Assembly (NCBI GenBank): GCA_029258915.1
Contig: JAPDJU010000005.1
Location: forward strand, 62,001-126,000
Direction of reading: 5' to 3'
Length of the DNA stretch: 64,000 nucleotides
Origin: Thermoproteota archaeon
GTDB lineage: Archaea; Thermoproteota; Thermoprotei_A; EX4484-217-1
Below the pieces are notes generated by a model. That model was not told the DNA's origin. It worked only from the letters and a program-made list of their open reading frames with translations, and did not search any database. Made by a program: the position numbers and the translations under genes. Positions 51,851-61,405 of the stretch are shown here, piece by piece. The first letter of the stretch is position 1, and the number at the start of each line of letters is the position of its first letter.

Positions 51851-51874
51851 AAAAAATATTTGGAAATAAAGTAG

Positions 51875-53116
51875 CTATACTTGTTCAGCTAATTCTCCTA
51901 CTAGCTTAGCTATTCTTTTCACACCTTCATCTATTAAGTTAGGCTTTGCCATTGAGAAGTTTAGCCTTATAACGTTTCTTCCCTCTTCCCCTAAGAAGAA
52001 CCGTGCTGCAGGTATTACAGCTACATCGTATTTCTCAAGTAGAACATCCGCAAATGCGTAGCTTTCTATTTTCTCCGGTAACCATAGTAGAATGAACATA
52101 CCTGCTACTGGTCTTGTATGTTTTAATTCAGGTAGATGCGTATCTAACGCTTTAAGCATTAAGTCTCTCTTATGCTTATATGCTTCAATTGCTCTCATTT
52201 TAATATCTCCAAACATTTTTCTCCTTAGAACCTCAAGGACTATGTACTGTGAAGGTACAGGAGCACACATGTCCATAGGTTGCTTGCTATACCTTACCTT
52301 CTCTATTACTTCTTCGGGTGCTTCTAACCATCCTACTCTAAGCCCCGTACCTAACACTTTGCTAAATGAGCCTGCATAAATTACTCTTCCTTCTTTATCC
52401 ATAGATCTTAAAGGTTTTACCGGGACTTCTTCGTAAACTAAATGGTTATAGGCCGTATCTTCGACCACTAAAATATCGTACTTTGAAGCTATTTCAAGTA
52501 AATGTTTTCTTCTTTCAAGGTTCATAGTTATTCCTGAAGGGTTTTGGCCTGTTGGAATAGTGTATATGAGCTTAACCAGTCTCCCTTTGTTTTTGAGTTC
52601 TTTAATTTTTTCTTCAAGCTTATCTGTTCTCATACCTTTTTCATCCATTTCTACACCGGTAAGTTGGACGCCATAATGACGCCAGCAAAGCAACGTATTT
52701 ACATATGATGGATTTTCTGTTATGACAATGTCTCCTGGTTCAAGAAGTACTCTAGCAACAATATCTAATGCTTGTGAACCCCCAACAGTTACAATAACTT
52801 TCTCATATGATGTTTCTACTCCTTCATATTCTTTCATGAACTTTGCTATTTCTTCTCTTAAATCTAAAACTCCTTCAGCAGGAGCATAATTTACTATCTT
52901 AGGAACTTTTCTGAAAATTTCAGCTGCTAAATTAGCGTAAATGTCTCTAGGCAATACTTCTGGGTCGGGTTCTCCAGCGGCAAAGGATATTATCGGTTTT
53001 ATTTTTGACTTGTAAGCTATCTTGGCAACAGCCTCTCTTACAGGTGATGGGTACATATAGTTTATTCTACTAGCGAAAAACTTTCCATAATCCGGTTTTC
53101 CCATAAGAAACACCAA
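51875..53116 (-). CDS. PLP-dependent aminotransferase class I/II (2-aminoadipate/MocR-like)
   Basis: ISFAAGEPDPEVLP, VTVGGSQALDIVARVLLEPGD, YTIPTGQNPSG, YAGSFSKVLGTGLRVGW. Confidence 0.95.
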   Translation of the reverse strand: MVFLMGKPDYGKFFASRINYMYPSPVREAVAKIAYKSKIKPIISFAAGEPDPEVLPRDIYANLAAEIFRKVPKIVNYAPAEGVLDLREEIAKFMKEYEGVETSYEKVIVTVGGSQALDIVARVLLEPGDIVITENPSYVNTLLCWRHYGVQLTGVEMDEKGMRTDKLEEKIKELKNKGRLVKLIYTIPTGQNPSGITMNLERRKHLLEIASKYDILVVEDTAYNHLVYEEVPVKPLRSMDKEGRVIYAGSFSKVLGTGLRVGWLEAPEEVIEKVRYSKQPMDMCAPVPSQYIVLEVLRRKMFGDIKMRAIEAYKHKRDLMLKALDTHLPELKHTRPVAGMFILLWLPEKIESYAFADVLLEKYDVAVIPAARFFLGEEGRNVIRLNFSMAKPNLIDEGVKRIAKLVGELAEQV

Positions 53117-53223
53117 CCTAGACTAGTACCACTTACTATATTTAACTGAACATACCCATAATACTTACTCTACTTACAGTTAATTAATAATCTCTATAAG
53201 TAACTATAAAGAACAGGTAATTT

Positions 53224-53736
53224 CTAAATAAGAGTATGTTTTAAACTCTTGAAGAATTTTATGAGAAAAACATCATCTTCATAAGCTCTTAAAATTCTAA
53301 TTAGTTTATTTGAAAACTGCATTCCAAACATGTCATATAGTTCATACCATCGGTATTCTTTAAAACCTAGTTTCTTAAAGAACAACCTAGCTTTAATATT
53401 GTTAGAAGTTGTAGATGCAGCAGCTATATATGCATTATTTTCTAAAAAATGTTCTTCAGCTTTTCTAACAAGACTTCTACCTACACCTATTCCCTGGTAT
53501 TTACGTTTAACACCGATATAATATATTGCACCAATTTTTACCTCATCTATATTACTTAGAAAGAACTGAATAAAACCTACAAAATCATCATGTTCTACAT
53601 TTCTTGCAACATAGGTTTTAGTGAATCCTAGAGCTGAAAAAATCCACAGTCTATGCCGTTCATTAAATATTTCGCTCACAAGCTTTTTAAAATCTCTAAG
53701 CCTATTAGGTTTCAGTTTTTCTATAATGATCTCCAT
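53224..53736 (-). CDS. GNAT family N-acetyltransferase
   Basis: IGAIYYIGVKRKYQGIGVGRSLVRKAEEHFLENNAYIAAASTTSNNIKARLFFKKLGFKEY. Confidence 0.88.
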   Translation of the reverse strand: MEIIIEKLKPNRLRDFKKLVSEIFNERHRLWIFSALGFTKTYVARNVEHDDFVGFIQFFLSNIDEVKIGAIYYIGVKRKYQGIGVGRSLVRKAEEHFLENNAYIAAASTTSNNIKARLFFKKLGFKEYRWYELYDMFGMQFSNKLIRILRAYEDDVFLIKFFKSLKHTLI

Positions 53737-55469
53737 ATTTTTCTCAACCTTTCTTCTAAAATTTCAGGAATCCTTTCTAAATTAGTTGAAGTTCTCTTTT
53801 CTAAACATTTAAGCAAATCAGCTAGGCTCCTGTGAACAACATCCCTATTCCCTAATTCTAAGTGCTTCATCAAGGGCTTTACTCTAATAAGAGGAACTAC
53901 TTTCTCTTCCCCTGAAATTATAACTTCACCTGGTATTTTCTTTAAAATAGTTACTACATTGTCGAAGTAGCCTTCAGATATTATGGTCAATATTTTACGA
54001 ACATGGCTAATGCATTTTTTTAAATAAATGTATTCGGGAAGGAATTTTTGAATTAATGGACTATATGATGTTCTATAGTCTCCTTCATGTATAGGTTTAA
54101 TAAGTTCAGAGGTTATAGCCATACTTAAGACTCTGATACCATATTTTTCCATTAGATTTCTATATTTCATAAGAATATGAGGTTTAATATTGCCTTTCCG
54201 TATTTCACTTTCTAAAATTTTCTCTAACACTTTCACATTTACAGAAGCATCTAATGCATGTTTTTCACTTATAAGATTATGGATAATTTTATGAGATAAT
54301 GTAAATGCTTCTTTAACAGTATTTGAATCAAGGCATTCTAAAACATCCTTATCTGTATGGTATATGTCCATTACATTTCTTATGGTATTTATTGTTGCTG
54401 ATGGTAAGCCTAAGGAGCTAAATGAGTAACTATCAAAGTATGGGCTATCTAACTCAAGAAATACGCGGTTTACTTTTCTACTTAAAAATTTTAGGTATTC
54501 GAAACCTGAAGCAGAAATTACTATTTTACCCTTACCTACGACATCCCAGTTGTAGATAGCGTATATTGTGTCTAAACCGTATTTTAAAGCTACATTCTTT
54601 ACGTACCATCTTGAACCATATGACCAATACCATTCCGTAAAATATGGTGCACCACATTCTTCTGCTCCAAAACTTATGATTCTAACTTCACGAAGTAATT
54701 TTTGTCTCTTTATTTTTTCAGCTTCCCAAAGTAGGAAGGCTACTCCTAATAAATCGTCAGAAACCCCTGAAAACCAGTGGTCATGATGTGCTGTTATCAG
54801 TATTTTTTCCTTCTCACATGAGCCATTAAATATTGCTTCAACAGTTTTTCCTTCGGCTTCGAAATCTATTTTAACGTTAGTTTCTATTTCAACACTTACA
54901 CTATCGGTGTTTATCATTTTCCTTAGTTTTAATCCGTCCTCGTATCTGATACCTAAAGCAGGTATCGGAGGAGGTATAGATGGGTTATAAGAATATCCGT
55001 ATGTGCCTTTTACAACTATCCTCCTAAGTCTGGAAGGGTAGTTATCTATTAAAACCAGGCCTAAAGCGCCATGTTCTATGGCTTCTAAATATTGGTGTTC
55101 GGCTTCATCGGGATCTTTTGCCCATTCTGTTAACACTATTTTACCTTCAACATCAACTTTACTTTCTCTAATACCAAATTCCCTAACGTACACCATATTT
55201 CCTTCAACATGAGATCTAGGTGTGTAAGGGAGAGCTGCAGCTTTAATTAGTTCTTCCTTACTTTTATTTTTCACATAAAGTTGGGAGCCATTATCAATCC
55301 ACATAGTTACATTAAAACCATGTATTTTTACTTCATCCGCATAGCTTTGAAGTTTATCAAGTATGTATTTTACAATTTTTTCCTCCCGCCGGCTTCCTGA
55401 AACTATTTCACCGAATTTCCTAAGCTCATTTACGAGCTCAAATGCTTCATTTAGGAATTGCATTTTCAA
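53721..55469 (-). CDS. M28-family metallopeptidase with PA-like domain
   Basis: ITAHHDHWFSGVSDDLLGVAFLLWEAEKI...RIISFGAEECGAPYFTEWYWSYGSRWYV...IYHTDKDVLECLD. Confidence 0.85.
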   Translation of the reverse strand: MKMQFLNEAFELVNELRKFGEIVSGSRREEKIVKYILDKLQSYADEVKIHGFNVTMWIDNGSQLYVKNKSKEELIKAAALPYTPRSHVEGNMVYVREFGIRESKVDVEGKIVLTEWAKDPDEAEHQYLEAIEHGALGLVLIDNYPSRLRRIVVKGTYGYSYNPSIPPPIPALGIRYEDGLKLRKMINTDSVSVEIETNVKIDFEAEGKTVEAIFNGSCEKEKILITAHHDHWFSGVSDDLLGVAFLLWEAEKIKRQKLLREVRIISFGAEECGAPYFTEWYWSYGSRWYVKNVALKYGLDTIYAIYNWDVVGKGKIVISASGFEYLKFLSRKVNRVFLELDSPYFDSYSFSSLGLPSATINTIRNVMDIYHTDKDVLECLDSNTVKEAFTLSHKIIHNLISEKHALDASVNVKVLEKILESEIRKGNIKPHILMKYRNLMEKYGIRVLSMAITSELIKPIHEGDYRTSYSPLIQKFLPEYIYLKKCISHVRKILTIISEGYFDNVVTILKKIPGEVIISGEEKVVPLIRVKPLMKHLELGNRDVVHRSLADLLKCLEKRTSTNLERIPEILEERLRKIWRSL

Positions 55470-55813
55470 TAGTACTCACGCTCTAAACTATAGACTACTA
55501 TGGAAATACTTTTTGGCTTCTATCAGTTTTCTTTCTTTTTCACGGAATTTAAACCACCATAGGCTAAAATTCTGTTTCCAAGGATGTTAAGCTTCTAAAA
55601 AGTTTTATGCTGAGGAAAAGGGCTGGATCATTCGTTATCAAATAAGAAGTAAAGATTTCTGAAGAGCTATGGTTAAGATTAATCTAAATACTTCCTAAAT
55701 ATTCTAACTTTTACTACTTGCTTGTTCAGTTAATTATGCCGTATAGCGTGAGCTAATAATATAAAAATATAGTAAAACGTCTTAAATAGTTGCAGAAGCG
55801 GGTGAAGTTTTAG

Positions 55814-56962
55814 GTGCTGGAGATATATGAGCTACCTACACCTATAGTATTAGTTGACCTTGATAAGTTGGAGAGAAACGTCTATACTATAGCTAATAAG
55901 ATAAGATCTAAGGGTAAGATTCTATGGCCCATGTTTAAAACAACAAAGTCAACTTTCATAGCTAGACTACAGGAAAAAGCTGGTGCTGAAGGGTTTCTAT
56001 GCGGTAGTGTAGCAGAGGCTGAAACATTAGTTAATAAAGGCATAACTAATACTGTAATGCTAGCTTACCCTACAGTTGATAGTGGGGAACTAGATAGAAT
56101 TGCAAATCTTGTTGAGAGAGATGTAAGGGTTATAATAAGAATTGATAATGTAAGGCTTGCAAGTCTTATAGATAGGAGCTTTCATAGTAAAGGGTTAAAA
56201 ATAGAATACTGTATTAAGGTTGATGTAGGTTATCAAAGGCTTGGCGTTAGACCCGAAAATGTAGGTTCGTTTGCCTGGAAATTGAGAAGATTTTCTAGTT
56301 TAGAATTTATAGGTATAGTTACACATCAAGGAAATGCTTATAGTGCTAGGAATCCCTTGGAAGTTAGACATATAGCTAAACGTAGTGCTAAGCTCATGGA
56401 GGTAACATTAAAGTTTCTTAAAAGATACAGCTTGGAGCCGGAAATCGTAGGAGCTGGTTCAACACCCACACTTAGATTTGACATAGAGGAACCCATATAC
56501 ACCCATCTATTTCCCGGTAATTACGTATACTATGATAGAACACAAGCACTAGTATATGGATCAGCAAAGATCGAAGATTGTGCCTTAACAGTACTTGCGA
56601 CAATTATCTCAGTACCTGAGCATTCAAGTGGCAATGTAGCGGTGATTAATGCTGGTAGTAGATACTTTGATAAGGAGATCAGGGGTGGTTTAAAAGGGTA
56701 CGGTCAATTAGTAGAGTATCCTAAGGTAGTAGTTAGTAGAGTATCTCAAGAAATAGCATTACTAGATACTAGTATGGAGAAGGTTGAGGTAGGTGAAAAG
56801 GTTAATATAATTACTAATCACTCATGCTATACAAATAATGCGGTTAACATCCTCATAGGACATAGAAATAGAAGAGTTACAAACATAATACCCATAGATG
56901 CCAAGGAAGACATCGATATTGAGAAGAGGCTATTAAGCATAAATATTTTTAAAAGAAGATGA
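55814..56962 (+). CDS. D-threonine aldolase / alanine racemase-like fold III PLP enzyme
   Basis: YELPTPIVLVDLDKLERNVYTIANKIRSKGKILWPMFKTTKST...YCIKVDVGYQRLGVRPE...IVGAGSTPTLRF. Confidence 0.85.
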   Translation: MLEIYELPTPIVLVDLDKLERNVYTIANKIRSKGKILWPMFKTTKSTFIARLQEKAGAEGFLCGSVAEAETLVNKGITNTVMLAYPTVDSGELDRIANLVERDVRVIIRIDNVRLASLIDRSFHSKGLKIEYCIKVDVGYQRLGVRPENVGSFAWKLRRFSSLEFIGIVTHQGNAYSARNPLEVRHIAKRSAKLMEVTLKFLKRYSLEPEIVGAGSTPTLRFDIEEPIYTHLFPGNYVYYDRTQALVYGSAKIEDCALTVLATIISVPEHSSGNVAVINAGSRYFDKEIRGGLKGYGQLVEYPKVVVSRVSQEIALLDTSMEKVEVGEKVNIITNHSCYTNNAVNILIGHRNRRVTNIIPIDAKEDIDIEKRLLSINIFKRR

Positions 56963-57042
56963 GAAAGAAATTCTGATCTAAACCTTTTTGACCATAATAA
57001 TATACGTAACGAAAGCATTCATGTTAAGTCAAGGATTGGCAG

Positions 57043-57054
57043 TCAGCTGAGACA
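57043..57054. repeat. TCAGCTGAGACA dispersed repeat, copy 1
   Basis: Exact 12-mer also near 59210 and 61243. Confidence 0.85.
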
Positions 57055-57256
57055 GATTATTAAGGGATTAATGAACAGTTACAGGTATAGTGTTAACCGT
57101 AAGAATACTATTCCCCCTAAAGATAAAATGGGCCTCTTAGGATCTAATGGAGCTAGTAAAATTGCAGCAGCAAAAACGCTTCAAGAGGTAAATAAATTTA
57201 GTATGCAGTGAGAAAATATGTACGAAAAAGGGTAATCGATTTCGAGGTATGTAATC

Positions 57257-58636
57257 ATGATGGAAAGACCTGATTTAGTTTCAACGGGTGTAAAGGCTCT
57301 TGATGAGTTACTTGGTGGAGGACTGCTCCGTGGAAACATTGTGCTTGTTGCTGGTCATCCAGGCTCGGGTAAGTCAACTCTTGGAGCACAATTTCTATAC
57401 TATGGAGCAGTCGAAGAGAATGTGCCCGGCATCTACGTATCCTTTGCTGAGGGTAAAAGAGAGTTTTACTACCATATGAAACAGCTTGGAATGAATTTTG
57501 AGAAATTGGAGAAGGAGGGTAAGTTTAGGTTTATTGAGGGGCTTTCAGGAGTTTCACAAAGTGTCATACACGAGTTAATTAGCATTATAGCAAGCGTTAT
57601 CGAGGAAGTAGGAGCGAAGAGAATAGTCTTAGACCCTATAACAGCTCTGCTTATGTATTTTAAGGAAGAAGAAGCTAGGGTGTTCTTTAGAGAGGTATTG
57701 ATGAGGCTTCTCAAGCCACTTAACATGACAGCATATTTCATCGCAGATCTCCCTCATGGAAGAGAGGTTATAGGATTTGGCTTTGAAGAGTTTCTTGCAG
57801 ATGTAGTTATAAGGCTTGTATATGAGGGAGTTCCTGGAACAGAGCTTGTGAGGAGAAGAATGATTGTTCAGAAATCAAGATATTCTCCTGTTCCAAGGTA
57901 TGCGTATGATTTTGAAATAGGTAAAGACGGGATAAGGGTGTTCACCCCTGTTGAGCAGGTCCCTCTCGGAAGCTATGAGCTTAAAAGGGTTCCAACAAGA
58001 ATTCCTGGATTAGATAAAATGCTTGGAGGAGGATTACTGAAAAATAGTCTAACAATTATTAGTGGTTCTAGTGGAACCGGAAAAACCATTATATCCATGA
58101 GGTTTGCAGTCGAAGGTGCTCTTAAGGGAGAACGTGTCCTTTACATATCTTTCGAAGAATCAGATAAACAACTTAAAAGAATGCTTAACACAATGGGTTT
58201 TAACTATGAGAAGCTGAAAAACCACTTAATAATACTATATAGGACTCCAAGACTTCTTACCATAGGTCAGATAATGAACGAAACCACCGAGATTCTTAAG
58301 AAGTACAAGCCTTCAAGGTTAGTTATTGACGGAATCTCAGCCTTAGAAAGAATGTATCGCGACCCAGCAACACTTCATGCAATAATAAAAGCTATAGCAG
58401 CTCTCTGCAAATCTTATGGAGTTACAGCAATCATGACTTCTCTTAGGAATGTCTTGAAAGGTGAAGAGGCTGGTTACAGTACGATAGCTGATACATTAAT
58501 AGGGTTAGACTTTGAGCGAAAAGGTAGCAAGCTTCAAAGAGTTATTGCAGTTCTAAAGATGCGAGGGTCTCTTCACGATACCAATATTCGAAAGATAGAC
58601 TTTGATGAACGGGGGAGGGTTGTGGTTCATGACTGA
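57257..58636 (+). CDS. KaiC-like ATPase with two RecA-type domains
   Basis: STGVKALDELLGGGLLRGNIVLVAGHPGSGKST and IPGLDKMLGGGLLKNSLTIISGSSGTGKT; paired Walker A motifs. Confidence 0.92.
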   Translation: MMERPDLVSTGVKALDELLGGGLLRGNIVLVAGHPGSGKSTLGAQFLYYGAVEENVPGIYVSFAEGKREFYYHMKQLGMNFEKLEKEGKFRFIEGLSGVSQSVIHELISIIASVIEEVGAKRIVLDPITALLMYFKEEEARVFFREVLMRLLKPLNMTAYFIADLPHGREVIGFGFEEFLADVVIRLVYEGVPGTELVRRRMIVQKSRYSPVPRYAYDFEIGKDGIRVFTPVEQVPLGSYELKRVPTRIPGLDKMLGGGLLKNSLTIISGSSGTGKTIISMRFAVEGALKGERVLYISFEESDKQLKRMLNTMGFNYEKLKNHLIILYRTPRLLTIGQIMNETTEILKKYKPSRLVIDGISALERMYRDPATLHAIIKAIAALCKSYGVTAIMTSLRNVLKGEEAGYSTIADTLIGLDFERKGSKLQRVIAVLKMRGSLHDTNIRKIDFDERGRVVVHD

Positions 58637-59003
58637 TGAAGTTAAAGGTGATGAGATTAGGTTAGTTGAAGAGTTCCTAGAAACAGCGTTTAACTCAATA
58701 TTCAGTAGCTCACTCTACACAGTTTTAGACTACCATGTAAGAAGAATTGCTGGTACTAGCCTTGCTAAGCTCATACTTGAAAAGCCAAGAGAGGTCTTTA
58801 GGGCCCTTACCATGATAATGAACGAAGACAAATATGCAGTAGGATTACTGGAAAGAACACTGGAAAAACACATTGAACAAGTTCTTAAACGCCCGGTAGG
58901 TGGGGAGCTTTTTGAAGCAATTGTGAATGACGATGCAGAGAGAGTTAAACAGATACTAATAAGACTTGCACGAGAATATATGGCAAAAGTTAGAAGCGTT
59001 TAG
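58629..59003 (+). CDS. hypothetical helical partner of the KaiC-like ATPase (possibly NitrOD5-like)
   Basis: ATG at 58629 overlaps the KaiC stop (58636) by 8 bp; MTDEVKGDEIRLVEEFLETAFNSIFSSSLYTVLDYHVRRIAGTSLAKLILEKPREVFRALTMIM. Confidence 0.75.
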   Translation: MTDEVKGDEIRLVEEFLETAFNSIFSSSLYTVLDYHVRRIAGTSLAKLILEKPREVFRALTMIMNEDKYAVGLLERTLEKHIEQVLKRPVGGELFEAIVNDDAERVKQILIRLAREYMAKVRSV

Positions 59004-59209
59004 CCCTTATCTTTAGGAATACTGGTTGCTCCTCTTTACTTTCAATACGTTACCAGCACATGCTCTGTATGCTTCATCGATATAATTAGCTGAGATACTC
59101 ACTCTTACTAGTAATCACCTAGTACAGTACTCTTTAGTAAAACAGGTATGACAAACGTATTTAAGATACTTTAAATTTTTAAGACCATGTCTGATCATCA
59201 GTTATAATC

Positions 59210-59221
59210 AGCTGAGACAGG
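59210..59221. repeat. TCAGCTGAGACA dispersed repeat, copy 2 (position +/- 2 nt)
   Basis: ...gttataatcagctgagacaggtattt... Confidence 0.85.
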
Positions 59222-59459
59222 TATTTAGAGAGTTGATGAACAGATACGGACATGGAGTTCACCATAAATTAATTATCTAGGGGAGGGATAAAACACTTCC
59301 CTTTCCCAAAACCATAAACAATTTTGAATTACACACCACCTACTTACTACTATAATATTTTACAGATATATTGTAGTGTACATGCAGATGGTGTATGGAA
59401 CTCTTTAAATCTTCAGAAAAATTAAACTAGAAAGAAAAGATGTAATTTGAGAGGTAGGT

Positions 59460-59876
59460 GTGAGAAAGATTCCTATCTTCAGGAAAACAAAGGATGATGT
59501 ATTTGTAAAAGTTGGAAGAGTCAATGAAAAATTTTGAACACCTCAAAGACTCGGACATAAAGAAGATAGAAGCAGTATAGTACAAGAAGACTACTACGAA
59601 GAGGAAAAGAAAATATACGAATACAAAGCAGAATAACACGACTTTATAAACAGACTTAGCACAACTTATTTAAACTCGTGTCACTTCTCACTATTTCTAA
59701 TCATTCCTTTTTGCGGTTCGATCCCCAATAGCATCATTGCAGAGTTCACATTAGTTCTAAGGTTTCTAATTATAGGATTCAGGGAAATAACAAAAGGTTT
59801 AGAAAATGAGGGGAGAAAACAAAAACCCACTTCCTATTTATTAGCTTCCATAAACTTCATCATACTCACTATTTGA
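59460..59876 (+). pseudogene. candidate decayed gene with two in-frame stops
   Basis: SD-preceded GTG; one frame reads MRKIPIFRKTKDDVFVKVGRVNEKF*TPQRLGHKEDRSSIVQEDYYEEEKKIYEYKAE*HDFINRLSTTYLNSCHFSLFLIIPFCGSIPNSIIAEFTLVLRFLIIGFREITKGLENEGRKQKPTSYLLASINFIILTI*. Confidence 0.45.
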
Positions 59877-60079
59877 TTCACTTTACATCCTAATGACTCT
59901 CCTTCTCTTCAATTATTATCACATTATCCCCTTTAGCTTTATAAAAGTTCACTTTAATTTCCATGTGAGAAGTTATGTGAATAAAAACTATGTGAAATAC
60001 TCATTAAGTGAAATCGTGGGCAAAGGAGAAAACCTGTTTCGTGAGGAACATCAATAATATACTTGAATAGTAAGAATAT

Positions 60080-60778
60080 TTGATATATGGGTGCGGGAAA
60101 ATGAAAAATCTCGATAAAATGATTGATGTGATATTGCTTCTTCCTGCAGTAGTATGGTTTCTCAATGGAATACTCAGTCTATTAACAAATGGTTTATATA
60201 GTTATACGTATTTAATTCCACTCCCTTTCAAAATCCATACATTTACACTGATCTCAATCACTACATTCTACCTGACTACGTATCTTGTCATCAAACCTCA
60301 CAAACCAGTCAAAAACTTCTTGATTGCTTTCTTACTTATCTTCCTTTCCATGGCTGTTTATGAGTTCGTTTATGGAATTTTTATGATCAATACCCAAATG
60401 TCTGCTCCGCATTTTTTGGGTCCACCCCCACCGTATCCCCGTTATCGAATGCTGCCGTTCGGTCCGTTCGAAGGAAGTATAATAGCTCTCCTCATTGGAA
60501 CCCCCCTACTATTTTTCCTTAACCGACGATTCCATTTTTTAACCAAAAGCAGAAACAGAATTCTCCTCTTCCTCACGTGCTTTTTAAGTTTTATTGCAGT
60601 CATGTCAATACTTGGTTATACAGGCTTCTTTGCACAAGTAGACCTTTGGCTAAAGGGACAAACTACAAAAGACCCGCACAATCCATTATGGATTCTATCA
60701 AAGTTTCTCTCTGTCTGGATGTTTTTCCCACTTCTTGATTTTGATTTTAGACTTTTCCAGAAAAGTGGGGAAGCGTAA
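60080..60778 (+). CDS. orphan polytopic membrane protein (possible start at 60101)
   Basis: 232-aa ORF with about six hydrophobic segments and a Pro-rich loop HFLGPPPPYPRYRMLPFGPFEG. Confidence 0.7.
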   Translation: MIYGCGKMKNLDKMIDVILLLPAVVWFLNGILSLLTNGLYSYTYLIPLPFKIHTFTLISITTFYLTTYLVIKPHKPVKNFLIAFLLIFLSMAVYEFVYGIFMINTQMSAPHFLGPPPPYPRYRMLPFGPFEGSIIALLIGTPLLFFLNRRFHFLTKSRNRILLFLTCFLSFIAVMSILGYTGFFAQVDLWLKGQTTKDPHNPLWILSKFLSVWMFFPLLDFDFRLFQKSGEA

Positions 60779-61242
60779 GTTTTGAATACACCTTCTAAAA
60801 ACATTGATACTGACCTTTAATGAAAGCGAAAATATTGGAGAACTGGTGAGTAAAAATAAATAATGTATTGTCGACATCATAATTTTCTAATGTATATTTT
60901 ATCCTAAAAGTGGAGAAGATGGTATTTTCTCTATGTTCTCCTTTATCACTCTATTGATGTACTCTCATTAATAATCACCCCCCGGGGGCTCATAAACACT
61001 TGATATTACGTCATGCTTTCTAGCTATATCTATAATGGGAGGTGATATGAGTTTAAGTATGTGTGTCACTATTCCTATAGTCATGGACCTGGCTTCTGCA
61101 CCCGTATTAGAGCTAAGCTTAGTGAAGAGAAGTTTATCTATCTCTCTAGCTAGATTTCATAGAAATGGTCTTCAGAGTCTAAGAAGCTTGATTTTAGAAG
61201 ATTAATGCTAGGATTAATTTCGTTAATTAACTATGAAAATCA

Positions 61243-61254
61243 GCTGAGACATGT
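61243..61254. repeat. TCAGCTGAGACA dispersed repeat, copy 3 (position +/- 2 nt)
   Basis: ...tatgaaaatcagctgagacatgtgcag... Confidence 0.85.
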
Positions 61255-61405
61255 GCAGTCATCTTATCCTTTTTCCCGTGTTCATCATCTGTAACGTATT
61301 TTTAGTTTCATAAAGATTTTTAGTTTCCTTTTATCCTACATATGCTTAGATGATGATACGACGGTCTTCGGAGCTGTAGCTGTGAAGTATCTTTCTCTTC
61401 GCTGA

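Noticed and set aside
59427-59639. 70-aa reverse ORF MLFCFVFVYFLFLFVVVFLYY
   Set aside because: Low-complexity antisense of a Lys/Glu/Tyr-rich segment; no ribosome site.
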